Source: Saposhnikovia divaricata
Taxonomy: Eukaryota > Streptophyta > Magnoliopsida > Apiales > Apiaceae
Reading direction: 5' to 3'
NCBI GenBank assembly: GCA_036435485.1
Contig: CM071600.1
Location: forward strand, 46,993,546 to 47,057,545
DNA: 64,000 nucleotides
Shown: piece by piece, positions 46,976-57,239 of the stretch
Position numbering within the stretch: position 1 is the first letter of the stretch
How the letters are laid out: each line of letters opens with the position of its first letter
Program-made: the position numbers and the translations under genes
The notes under the pieces: model-generated
Seen by the model: only the letters and a program-made list of their open reading frames with translations
Databases searched by the model: none
Told to the model about the DNA's origin: nothing

Positions 46976-47793
46976 TGAGAAATCATTGAAGAACAATTGT
47001 ATTCATTAATCTCGCCGAGAGAAGATTACAGAGAGATTAAGAGAGAGAGACTCCATCATCAGAGTTTAACAAATACAGAAAAGAAGTAGTAAAATGAAAC
47101 AGTCTGTTACAGTATTTATACATCAGCAGTGGCGGAAGGAAAGGGGGGGCAAGGGGGGCAATTGCACCCCTGGGTTAAAATTATATGTGATGATTGCACC
47201 CCCTGTTGTCAAGACTCAAGTACTCAAATTCAACACTAAATTGCAATCTTTGATACTTCAAAGATTAGGTAACTTCTTTATTCTTTAAATTTAGTTATAT
47301 ACTTACTTATTTGTTTACTTATTTTATTATCTACAAGGTGTTTGATAGTATGCTTCAAAGAATTTTTTAATTCAGTAGTTCTATTTTCAATGTTTATTTT
47401 GCAGTAATGTTTCGTTATTTCAGTAAACAACCAAAAATCTCTGTTGGTTCGTCGTCTAATTCTTCCGAACATGTTAATGTTGGGAAAATATTGATTTAAG
47501 TGATCAAGATGATGTAGTGAGTGATCCTGGTTTCGACGAAAATATCGCGTATTAGTAAATAATGTTTAAAATATTGTATTGAACATTGAAGTTATAATGT
47601 TTTCTATTAATTATTGCGTTCAATTTTTTTTTTTAACATCAATATATGATTTCGCCCCCCCTAACTTAGAATCCTGGTTCCGCCACTGTACATCAGTAAG
47701 TTTTTTATAACAAACTCTGAACAAAGACTGTAACTAACTATTAGTAAAAGTCAAACTATAATATTGACTTTTATAAAACTGATATATGGTTCA
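46976..47793 (-). repeat. 3' LTR of a second Copia element (Copia-2), split by hAT-d
   Basis: The right edge (CA at 47792-47793) abuts a C-rich plus strand, the polypurine tract on the minus strand (complement of ATTCCCCCCTCAG). The left edge near TGAGAAATC is tentative. On the minus strand TATAAATA (47113-47120) is the likely TATA box. The hAT insertion at 47127 lies right beside it. Without the insertion the LTR would be about 250 bp. Confidence 0.6.
47127..47688 (+). mobile_element. Non-autonomous hAT element (hAT-d) from a TTF-type family
   Basis: Perfect 8-bp duplication TACATCAG (47119-47126, 47689-47696) and inverted ends CAGTGGCGGAA. Inside, 47407-47540 has remnants resembling the N-terminus of TTF/DUF4371-type hAT transposases (MFRYFSKQPK, then VSDPGFDENI), with stops and a frame change. 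It is a deletion derivative. Confidence 0.88.
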
Positions 47794-49925
47794 ATATTCC
47801 CCCCTCAGATTGGAATGGGGAGAAAGAACATTCAATCTGGACAAAATATTCCAATGAGAATTCCTGCTCAATCCTTTAGTAAGAATATCAGCCAGTTGTT
47901 GAGAGCTTGGAACATAGATTGGTTGAAGAAGCTTCATCTGAACTTGTTGCCTAACAAAATGACAATCAATGGCAAAATGCTTAGTTTTAGGATGAAAAAC
48001 AGGATCAGCAGCAATATCAAGTGCAGCTTGACTGTCACTGTAGATGGTAATAGGAAAAGACTGTGGAATCATTAGCTCAGAAAGTAATAAATGCATCCAT
48101 GCTAAGTCACAAGAAACATCAGCCATAGCTCTTAATTCAGATTCAGCAGTGGACCTAGAAACCACAGATTGTTTCTTTGATTGCCAGTTAACCAGAGAAT
48201 TTCCAAGAAGAATACAAAAACCAGTAATGCTTCTACCAGTATCAAAACATGAACCCCAATCACTATCACAGAAAGCTGTGAGTTTCAAAGTTGATGAAGC
48301 TGAGAAGAATAGACCTTGATAAAGAGTACCTTTAAGATACCTTAAAACTCTTTGTACTGCAAGAAGATGAGGAGCTTTGGGTGCTTGAATAAACTGACTC
48401 AAATGATGAACAATGTATGCTATATCAGGTCTAGTTGCTGTCAGATAAAGCAATTTACCAATAAACTTTCTATACACAGAAGGGTCATCAATGGGAGATC
48501 CATCTTGTAAAGACAACTTAACAGTAGTATCTACAGGGAGAGACAAAGGTTTACTATTTTCAAGACCTGCTTCCACCAACATATCATGAATAAACTTGTG
48601 TTGATGTATATAGATACCATCACTAGTTTTTGTGACCTCTAAACCAAGATAATATTTTATCAACCCCAGATCTTTGATAGTAAAAGTTTAATGAAGGATA
48701 TTTTTCACATGTGAAATAAAAACTTTATCTGTACCAGTCAGAAGAATATCATCCACATAAACCAAAGCCAAGACAAAAGAAGTACTGGTTTTATAAACAA
48801 ACAAAGAAGGATCAGCTTTTGTTTGGTGAAAACCAAGAGAGAAAAGTTTGTCAGCCAGTTTATCAAACCATTCTCTGGCTGCTTGCTTTAAACCATAAAT
48901 GCTCTTATTAAGTCTACACACAGATATTCCATGTAGAGGATGTCCTTGAGGTAAATCCATGTAAACTTTTTCATGTAAATCCCCATGAAGAAAAGCATTA
49001 TTTATATCTAACTGATGCACATCCCAAGATTTAGTAGCTGCAATAGCAAGAATAGTTCTGACAGTTTGCATTTTTGCTACAGGGGCAAAAGTGTTATGAT
49101 AATCTTCACCAGCAGTTTGAGTAAATCCCTTTGCCACTAGTCTAGCCTTAAATTTATCAAGGGTACCATCTGCATGATATTTCACCTTATATACCCATCT
49201 ACAGGCAACAACCTTTTTACCAGGTGGCAAAGGCATAATAGTCCAGGTATTATTGGATTCTAAAGCTTGCATTTCTTTATTCATTGCATCAATCCATCTA
49301 GGATCTAAAATAGCTTGCTTATAACTAGTAGGCTCTCTAACAACCTCAGCAGAATTAACTTGACAAGAATAGATATTAGGAGCAGGAGGAGAGTAATGTT
49401 GAAAATTGTATTTTCCTTCACTAATAGGACAGTGAAGAAGAACAGAGTTGGCTTGAACAAAAGGAACAGGAGAAACACAAGAATTAAAAACTTGATAATC
49501 CTTCATCCAAGAAGGTTGAATTTTATTTCTCAAGGAAACTCTTGGAACAATAGAAGGTACAGAATCTGAAACCAATTCTTCAGATAAATAATCAACAGAA
49601 GAATCATGATCAGACATGTCTGGAGAAGGTGAAGAATCAGTAGGAAGAGGTGGTGTATCAGAAGTCCTTAGCGAATTAGGTGAAGAAGGCAAAGAAATAT
49701 CATTGTATGAGAATTCATCTAGAGGACTATCAAAATCAGTGATATCATTATGGTTATCATGTGGGAAGAAAGGCAACATAGGAACACTGTTAAAATCTTG
49801 AAAAGGGAAAATGGATTCATCAAATACAACATGTCTAGAAACATAGAAAGAATGAAGAATAGGATAATAAAGTTTGTATCCTTTCTGGTAAGGAGAGTAG
49901 CCAACAAAAATTGTTTTAACAGCTC
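47791..49925 (-). pseudogene. Copia-2 pol, 3' part, cut by the Sirevirus
   Basis: Begins at the Sirevirus junction in the integrase C-terminal region (AVKTIFVGYSPYQKGYKLY). It continues through reverse transcriptase (KARLVAKGFTQ, YVDDILLTG) and RNase H (FCDSDWGSC, RSTAESELRAMADVSC) to a stop that overlaps the LTR edge. An in-frame TAA at 48688-48690 lies within reverse transcriptase. The upstream gag, protease and integrase core should lie beyond the right end of this window, on the far side of the Sirevirus. Confidence 0.9.
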
Positions 49926-51013
49926 TGTTAGGTCCAAATGTGTTGTAGAGGGGGGGTGAATACAACTTTTCGAATATGAGAAGCAATAAAAACGATGCAA
50001 TAAATGAGCACACAGATTCAAGGAATATATTTCTTTATATATAACTTGAAAGGGTTGCTACAACATTCATTACAAAGTATAACAGAAGTTCAGAGAGAAG
50101 TGAAGGATTCTAAGCTCTGTGAATGCACTCTCTCTTTCTCTTGTGTTTTTCTCAAATATTGCTCACTAACTAAGACATTACACAAGTACTTCTATTTATA
50201 CTACATGTAATCTATGTCCTGTAGACTTCAAAGACTAAGATGTACGTGGCCCAATGATGTCCACATAATTCTTGCCTTATCTTGAAAGCTTGGAAATCTG
50301 CCAATCAGAAGATGCCATGTGTCATGTTGAAGCTGCACCTAAGTAGAACTTCTACTTGAGAATTTCTACTTGGCTATCTCGAAATTCCTAAGTGGAACTT
50401 CTACTTGGCTATCTCGAAATTCCTAAGTAGAACTTCTACTTGAGAATTTCTACTTAGCCATCCAGAACATTTAGTACTTAGAAAATATTCTGGTCTTCAA
50501 CTTGAAACTTCAATGCACATCTTGAACTTGTGATATCTTCATGTCTTCTTTATTCTTCAACAAGCTCTTGAACATGGTTCTTTATTACTGACATAAACTT
50601 GCTATCAATGTCCTGACACTTGATGCACTGGTCTGGTTCATAAGTGACTAGTCTTGATAGTGTTTCTGCTTCTTGAATAAATTACCATATTCACTGAATA
50701 ACTTGGCTTTCCAATATTTGCTTTCCTTCTTCTTCACTTGAAATCAATTGGTCTTGTTGATACTAATAGTTATGATCTTGATTCTTGATTTATCAAATCA
50801 CTGAGGCATGAACAACTTTGACTTGAACTTCTCTCAATGATTTCTTCTTGGCTTGATCATAGTTAGCATGTTTAATTGTATCAATTACCTTGTCTTCATT
50901 TAGTGTTGATTTCTTGTGACTTCCTGTTCTTGATTGTCTTCTGGTTAAGTGTCTTTTCCTTTAGTTGAGTTACATTAGATATAGTGTTACAAGTTTATAC
51001 ACTCTGCCTTTCA
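49926..51013 (-). repeat. 3' LTR of the Sirevirus
   Basis: 1088 bp, TG...CA ends. The left edge (TGTTAGGTCC) is fixed by identity to 63714-64000. The right edge (TTCA, 51013) is inferred from the adjacent polypurine tract. The minus strand has TATAAATA near 50197-50204. Upstream of that (50338-50470) lies a cluster of palindromes. Confidence 0.88.
50338..50470 (-). promoter_or_regulatory. Palindromic repeats in the Sirevirus LTR, upstream of its TATA box
   Basis: AAGTAGAACTTCTACTT, a near-perfect palindrome, occurs twice and AAGTGGAACTTCTACTT once. They alternate with CTATCTCGAAATTCC and AATTTCTACTT. Position relative to the TATA box suggests an enhancer-like module. Related TCGAA and AAGTAGAA motifs recur at 55970-56850 and 63090-63215. 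Confidence 0.6.
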
Positions 51014-51030
51014 ATCTCCCCCAATTTGAT
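51014..51030 (-). promoter_or_regulatory. Polypurine tract of the Sirevirus
   Basis: The minus strand reads AATTGGGGGAGAT immediately before the inferred LTR start, the usual purine primer position. Confidence 0.75.
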
Positions 51031-51358
51031 TGTCTAACAATGACATTCAAATTAATGAAGGATAACTCAACTAAACAATGAGACGAGAAAAGATAATTAA
51101 CATTACAGTCTTGAATAATATACAATTGAAAAGTACTTGAAAACAATGCAAAGAACTTAAAAACTAGAAACATAATTCGAACCTCGAATTAAAGATCATT
51201 TGAATGATTCCTATCACCTGGATTATTTCATACCTTCTAGTCAAACTTATATCACCTTATTGGATTCACTCTAAGGTGAATTTCCTCAAGTGAGTTAAAG
51301 CAACCGAAAGACATGAAGTTTTTCCAACTTCAAGTTCACACCACTCTGACCTTTAACC
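51031..51358. other. Untranslated spacer between accessory ORF and 3' LTR
   Basis: AT-rich. It includes the polypurine tract at its left edge, with no other frame of note. Confidence 0.5.
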
Positions 51359-54300
51359 CTAATTCCGTTTCCTCTTTCTAGCTTCAGCAGCTTGGTCTCT
51401 CTCTTCTTTCTGCCTTTTGCGCTTCTCCTTCTGCTGCTGTTCTTTCTTGTACACTGGATCGTGAAGCTGCTTCCACCTAGCATTCAACAGACTTACAGCT
51501 TCCATTTCTAGAGGGTTCCTGGGCTCTGGATAAGGATGTTTGAAAAGCCTTCTGAGTTTGTCCACCTCCTGAGTAGTCCTGATCTTTGGAATATCCTCAA
51601 AGTTCTTCATGATGAGCTGAGATTTCCAATGAGTTTTATCAGCTTTAAACTGACAATAGATCATCTTGGGGTAGCCCTTGACACGGTTAGTATTGTGGAC
51701 ACTAGCCGCATCTCGCTCCATTTGCTTCTTCTCCACAATTACTTCAGACAGGTAACTCACGAGTCTCTGCTTTTCTTCAACAAACTTGTCTTCCACTTCG
51801 CCCCATTTGAACACATATAACACTTTCTCTAGAAATGCAGCATCTTGAGTCTGTAGCAGCCATTGTCTACTCATATGCAAGAGTGTTTGTTTCTGGTCTG
51901 CATCTATGTATGCTAAGGCATCAGCTGTATCATCAGCATAAGAGTGTATCCAGTATACACTATCTTTCCCTGGAACGCCAACTGCCTCCCTTATTTCTCC
52001 TTGTTCCAGTTCTCCAGAAGGAAGAGTCAAAGCTTCATCTACATTCTTCATTGCTTGAAGAATATTCCATTTCTTTTCTATCAGCTCCGGCTCAATCTTC
52101 ACGTTGTCGAGAGGGTTTGGAGCAATGACATCACACTTCCACACCTCATTGCTCTTCAAGAATATGACTCTTTCAATGATCCTCACGGATTTATCTTTAA
52201 GCTCAGAGGCGAATCCCTTACCCATCATTTGTCTACATACAGCTTTAAGAGATTCCACTGAAAGTTCCATTAAGTCCTTTTCCTCCATGCTCACCCTCTT
52301 CATCTTTCCTTGAACTACCATCCGGACAAAATTTGGATAAGCTGAGAATTCTGGACCCTTGTCCTCTGCTAGCTGCATTAACTGATCCCTGTACAGAATG
52401 CTTAGCTCCTCAGATTGAGAGTACTGAATTTTAGTCGCTAGCAAGAACAACTCTGACGCAGATCTTCTCATTATGAATTGGTCATCCACAAATAGGAAAG
52501 ATGTTGGGACTCCTTCTACCAAAGACAAGATAACCTGCCACTCCTTAAGATTTGCATTGTATCCAACCCTGACTTTAGAAATTAATCTCTTCAAAGCATT
52601 TATATAGTCCCCAGTCATTGGATTCTGCAAATTCAAGTTGTAGAACAGATCATCTGCATCCTTGTTATGAACTCCTTTTGCACATGATCCCATCATTATC
52701 TTCCTTGCTTCATCCCATTTCTGCCCTATCCTTCTTTTGTCAAGATCAACTTGAGGATTGGCTAGCCTTGCAAGCTCATACTCATACTGCTTCCCTTGTA
52801 GCTCCACCTTCTGTTCTAGGAACGCAGCATGTTCTTGCATCATCTTCATTTTATGGAACTGAGCTTGTTCCAAGGCTAACTGTTGAGACTGCAGGGTTTC
52901 TTCATCAACAGGATCTTCTTCAGGCATTCCGAAAGACATACCAGCACCTCCACCTTGTTCCTTCAAAGATCGCTTTACAGCATGTGCGAGAGGTACGTCT
53001 TCCATATCAGAATCTGAGTCTAGTACCTCCTGTACTGTGTCCTGATGACTCAGGTCAATAACTGGTTCATCTTCTTCAACCATTATTGCCTTACCCTTTC
53101 TCCTCCTCAGAGCCTCTTCAGCAACAGCAGGCTCATTTTCTGGTTCCTTAACAAGATCAGCGGGTTCTTCAATTTCTTCGATGTGAACTGCCTGCTGTCT
53201 CGTCTCCTTTCCACTCTCCCCCTTAGGTGAGTTATCCTGAGCTCCACCATGGTCTTCAGATCCACCAGCTGCATAGGAACCTCCAAAACCAGAACCAGAG
53301 GCTCCCGCTCCACTAGCACCACCTGCACCACCTGCTCCAGCATCGGGGGGAGGTTGTTCCGACTCGAAGCACTCCGGGGGCACAAAACTCCTGACTGCGA
53401 ACATCATTCTACTGATCTCCACAATCATTGTATGCATTGTAGACTCCAATGCCCCCATCCTCTCATTGATTGTGCGTCCCAAGACACCACCAGCATGGCC
53501 CAAGTCATTGACCTTATTTGTCAAATCATCAAAAGCTGTAGCTTGACTTGCCATTCTTGCTGCGTAGTCGTCTAGAGCCCTTTGGTTGTTTCCAATATTG
53601 ATCCCGAACTGCCCCATTGTCTGCCCGAACTGCCTCATCTGATTTTCCATTGAAGTCATACGAGTATCAAAATTTTCAGTATTAAGGGACGGTGTTTGGT
53701 TTAGGTGACCTCGCTCTAATACGCGTTCTGTTGGTATTTGGCGCTCGGTTTCGGGCCTTAAAAATGAAGGTCCCTCTCTCCCTAACCTCTCACACACACT
53801 CCCTGTCTCACGCTCGTGTATGTCTTCAATGACTGATCCAAAAAGTGAAGCAGTACCTGCAGAAACTTGATAAGAAATGTTGTTGACAGTTATGGGATCA
53901 AATTCTGTTTGTTCCTGAGTTGGAATCTCAGTCTGAGAGGCTGCAAAGTGTCCTTGTACGACATCAGAACCGATCCTCTTTGCAGCATCAGTACGTACCG
54001 GTGAAGGTACGGCTGAAGTTCTTAATACTTCATGTCCTCTTGAAGCAACAGTATCATCAAGAGGCACATCATCCTGACCAAAATCAAAATCCCTATGTGC
54101 AGAATGTTCAAGGGGTGAACCACTCGCGTGAGGTGGAGTGGTTGCGTGTGACACGCTAGGGTTTGACTGTGGTTGTGAAGTAGCAGCGTGGAAAAGTTTG
54201 GCTTTCTTGCGAATAAGTTGCTGCTCTTCGGGTTCATTCTCCTCATCATCTTGTATAAATATACGTGCTGGTTTTCTGACTTCCGTTAACAGGGGTGATA

Positions 54301-55387
54301 AAGAATAGGAATGTGTATCAGACTCAGAGTCAGAAATATGGCTCTTACCCTGGGATAGATCCTGCGGGTTAGCAGGCTCATGGGTCGCTGAATCAGAAAC
54401 GTAGGAGGAGGAATGAATAGTATGCATAGAGAGATTACCTGATTGATTACCTTGTGCATCATCGCTTTCCTCATCCGGAATCTCATCAAATGCCTCAGCA
54501 TGAACAGATGGATTTTGAGCATGTGATGAGACTTGTGATGATGCCTCCAAATTGGTAACTCCTGCATCATATCTAAGCCACATTTGAATATTTTCAGGAG
54601 TAGACATAGGTTTACCTTGATGTTTATCCTGATTAGCAATGGTTGCAAGTGACTTAGTGCCCATCCCTAGTGATTCAGATGTGGGGCTTCTGGCAAATCC
54701 CTGTCTAATAGCAAGAGCATCCTTCGGTATTAAGTCATTGATTAGCATTTGAAGAAACCGAGGAAACCAGCAGACGACATCAGTGGTAGAGAGGTCTCTG
54801 CTTGCAAGGGATCCCATTGAGGCCACTATCTCAGAGAGAACTATGCGTCCATAGTTTATATCCAGTTCTCTTGCTAGGGCTACTGCAAAGGTTTGCATGG
54901 GAATCGGAATTTGATGAAAGTCTTTTTCGCGTGCCCGAAAACATCTTGTGATGGCCTCGAAAAAGTAATTCCATTCCGCATGGAAGAATTGCTTTTGGAT
55001 ATTTCCCGTGATTGGGCCTTTTGTAGGATAACATCCAATTTCTTCAAAGAATCTGAGGCGTTCTGCAGCAGTAGGTTCTGGATCATAGGCATCTTTAATT
55101 GGGAATCCTAGAACTCTGTTGACAATTTGTTCTGTCACCTCATATTCCTGACCCGCTAAGGTAAACCTGAAACCGTAGGGGGTTGATTTACTCCCAAAAG
55201 TAACCGCACTAGTCCATAATTGCTGTAAAGCATCATGTACTAGCGTAGGTTTAGCAGTAAAAGCTTGGCTAGCTTTGGAATACAAATTGAGAAATCGTAT
55301 CCAAAACTTAAACCGCGGGAGTTGATCACCAATTTCCGTAGAAATATTGTAAAAATTGTTTTTAGCAAGGGAAAATTGGTGAGCCAT
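51359..55387 (-). CDS. Sirevirus accessory ORF, 1342 residues, function unknown
   Basis: One uninterrupted ATG-to-TAG frame on the same strand as gag-pol, in the env-like position. Residues 1-235 form a compact domain (FKFWIRFLNLYSKASQAF, YEVTEQIVNRVLGFP, FHAEWNYFFEAITRCF) that resembles domains annotated as putative plant transposon protein. Residues about 240-560 are Ser/Gln/acid-rich. A Gly-rich stretch follows near 680-715, then KGKAIMVEEDEP, an acidic patch, a Gln/Glu-rich coiled coil (about 825-880), a second folded region (about 890-1270), and a Lys/Arg tail over the last 30 residues that suits a nuclear signal. I see no signal peptide or transmembrane segment, so an envelope role is not supported. 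Its intact 4-kb frame beside a broken pol is notable. Confidence 0.8.
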   Translation of the reverse strand: MAHQFSLAKNNFYNISTEIGDQLPRFKFWIRFLNLYSKASQAFTAKPTLVHDALQQLWTSAVTFGSKSTPYGFRFTLAGQEYEVTEQIVNRVLGFPIKDAYDPEPTAAERLRFFEEIGCYPTKGPITGNIQKQFFHAEWNYFFEAITRCFRAREKDFHQIPIPMQTFAVALARELDINYGRIVLSEIVASMGSLASRDLSTTDVVCWFPRFLQMLINDLIPKDALAIRQGFARSPTSESLGMGTKSLATIANQDKHQGKPMSTPENIQMWLRYDAGVTNLEASSQVSSHAQNPSVHAEAFDEIPDEESDDAQGNQSGNLSMHTIHSSSYVSDSATHEPANPQDLSQGKSHISDSESDTHSYSLSPLLTEVRKPARIFIQDDEENEPEEQQLIRKKAKLFHAATSQPQSNPSVSHATTPPHASGSPLEHSAHRDFDFGQDDVPLDDTVASRGHEVLRTSAVPSPVRTDAAKRIGSDVVQGHFAASQTEIPTQEQTEFDPITVNNISYQVSAGTASLFGSVIEDIHERETGSVCERLGREGPSFLRPETERQIPTERVLERGHLNQTPSLNTENFDTRMTSMENQMRQFGQTMGQFGINIGNNQRALDDYAARMASQATAFDDLTNKVNDLGHAGGVLGRTINERMGALESTMHTMIVEISRMMFAVRSFVPPECFESEQPPPDAGAGGAGGASGAGASGSGFGGSYAAGGSEDHGGAQDNSPKGESGKETRQQAVHIEEIEEPADLVKEPENEPAVAEEALRRRKGKAIMVEEDEPVIDLSHQDTVQEVLDSDSDMEDVPLAHAVKRSLKEQGGGAGMSFGMPEEDPVDEETLQSQQLALEQAQFHKMKMMQEHAAFLEQKVELQGKQYEYELARLANPQVDLDKRRIGQKWDEARKIMMGSCAKGVHNKDADDLFYNLNLQNPMTGDYINALKRLISKVRVGYNANLKEWQVILSLVEGVPTSFLFVDDQFIMRRSASELFLLATKIQYSQSEELSILYRDQLMQLAEDKGPEFSAYPNFVRMVVQGKMKRVSMEEKDLMELSVESLKAVCRQMMGKGFASELKDKSVRIIERVIFLKSNEVWKCDVIAPNPLDNVKIEPELIEKKWNILQAMKNVDEALTLPSGELEQGEIREAVGVPGKDSVYWIHSYADDTADALAYIDADQKQTLLHMSRQWLLQTQDAAFLEKVLYVFKWGEVEDKFVEEKQRLVSYLSEVIVEKKQMERDAASVHNTNRVKGYPKMIYCQFKADKTHWKSQLIMKNFEDIPKIRTTQEVDKLRRLFKHPYPEPRNPLEMEAVSLLNARWKQLHDPVYKKEQQQKEKRKRQKEERDQAAEARKRKRN

Positions 55388-57239
55388 TTTGATTAAATGT
55401 TTTTCTTTAAGAAGATGTGAATTTTATTTTAATTTTCGAAAAACAATTAATTTAGGAATTATCAGTTATATCCCTTTTAATTTAACAAAAAGACCAAAAG
55501 TCACTCTTGAAAAATTAAACTACGGGTTATAGATAATTATCACTGTGAGAGGCGAAAATCAACAACCAATTAACAGAATCTGATACCAGTGAAATCAGTG
55601 AAGTTATGTGTGTACACACCAGTGAAATCGTGTGTATATGACTGTGAAACGGTGTGAGTATATACGTATGTATATATGTCGAGAAAGAAGAACAGATTCA
55701 CAAACACACAAACTCAGATATTACTGGTCACTCAGATAATGGCAGTAAAAAAACGGGCAGTAATTCGTTGTCCGTATGAGATTAGTCACAAAGATCACGA
55801 ATCAGTGGTTGTAAGTCAAAATCGCCTGTATGTATATGGGGCGGCTGTAAAACTCAATTAGGTAAAAGTGAAAGAATAGATCGAGTTAGAGAAGTATATA
55901 TAGACATTAATGTGGAATGACAAAAATGTCCCTGTTAAAAAATGTGAAAAGTACTAAGTCCATACAGGGGACATCTAAGTCGAACTCTATCTCGAACTTT
56001 TCTATCTCGAACTTTTCTATCTCGAACATCAAGTCGAACTTCGAGATAAAGTTCGAGATAGAAGTTAACTCGAACAATTATGCACAAAGAAGCACTTTAA
56101 CCAAAATTACAGCAGAAACTATAGGGAAATACTATCTTGAACATTATTGATTTGTAGTAAACTTGGAAAAACAGAAAATTCAAGATACTTTTCGAGTTAG
56201 AGTCTATCTCGAACATCAAGTCGAAATTCGAGTTGAGTTTCGAGATAGACTAAGTACTCTATCTCGAACATCAAGTCGAACTTCGAGATAAAGTTCGAGA
56301 TAGACTAACTCGAAGTTAATCTCAAATTCTTTCCAAAATATTTCCTTGAATCAAAAAGTCCAGGGTAATTCAAGATATGTTTCGAGTTAGGAGTGTAACT
56401 CGAAAAAATTCCCTTTAGCTTAACTGAGAACGCCATCTCGAACACCAAGTCGAAATTCGAGTTGAGTTTCGAGATAGACTAAGAACTCTATCTCGAACAT
56501 CAAGTCGAACTTCGAGATAAAGTTCGAGATGGACTAACTCGAAGTTAATTCTCAGTTCTTTTCAAAATATTCCCTTAATGGAAACTTCATCTCAACTTTA
56601 GAGATAAAATTCGAGATAGACTTTATCTCGAATATTTTGAAGATAGAACTAGGCACACTGGTAACTCGAACTCGAACTCTAAGTCGAATTTCGAGATGAA
56701 TTTCGAGATAGGTACTAACTCGAAATTCTTCCCAGACTTAGAATTTTCAAAACTTCACCCTGGAAGCTCAAGTCGAAATTCAAGTCGAATTTCTACATGA
56801 GTTTCGAGATAGAGACTAACTCGAAATTTTGAAGATACTTAGAATAATTTGACAATTTTTCTTTGAAAAACTCAACAATTAATTTTGCCAAATTAATATA
56901 AATATCAATTCAAGGATTTTAATATATGACATAATTAAAACATTCCTTGATAATTCTAAGGCCTCTAATTACATGAAAAACACAGGTAAATTCATCTAAA
57001 AATCATGCAATATTTAGACTATTATGAATTTAACTCCCCATATGATCATGCAATCTAACAAGCATAAATTCACAGATTTGTGCTATAAAAGACACTTAAA
57101 ACACAATGAATTCATGCAAAATCACACTATATGCAACCTATAACAATCATTAATTAGGCATATTAAAGTCTAAGCACATAATGATTGATTAGCTTGCACA
57201 TACAAACATAAACATGGATTTTACAGATAGAAGGCTTTA
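55388..57239 (-). other. Sirevirus spacer between pol and the accessory ORF
   Basis: No open coding. It contains the TCGAGATA palindrome cluster (55970-56850) and AT-rich flanks. A promoter or splice acceptor for the accessory ORF would be expected here. I can point only to TATA-like stretches near 55660-55680. Confidence 0.5.
55970..56850 (-). repeat. Palindromic TCGAGATA repeat cluster
   Basis: Five or six modules, each pairing CTATCTCGAAC with GTTCGAGATAG around AAGTCGAACTTCGAGAT, so each can fold into a stem of about 11 bp or more. Modules lie near 55990-56070, 56200-56315, 56435-56550, 56600-56640 and 56690-56830. Confidence 0.85.

Noticed and set aside
51536..54159. Several plus-strand frames opposite the Sirevirus accessory ORF
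   Set aside because: Shadows of the long coding frame on the minus strand; none has domain features.
51359..55387. Calling the accessory ORF an envelope gene
   Set aside because: No signal peptide, transmembrane segment or fusion-like segment is visible; only the position matches the env-like ORFs of some Sireviruses.
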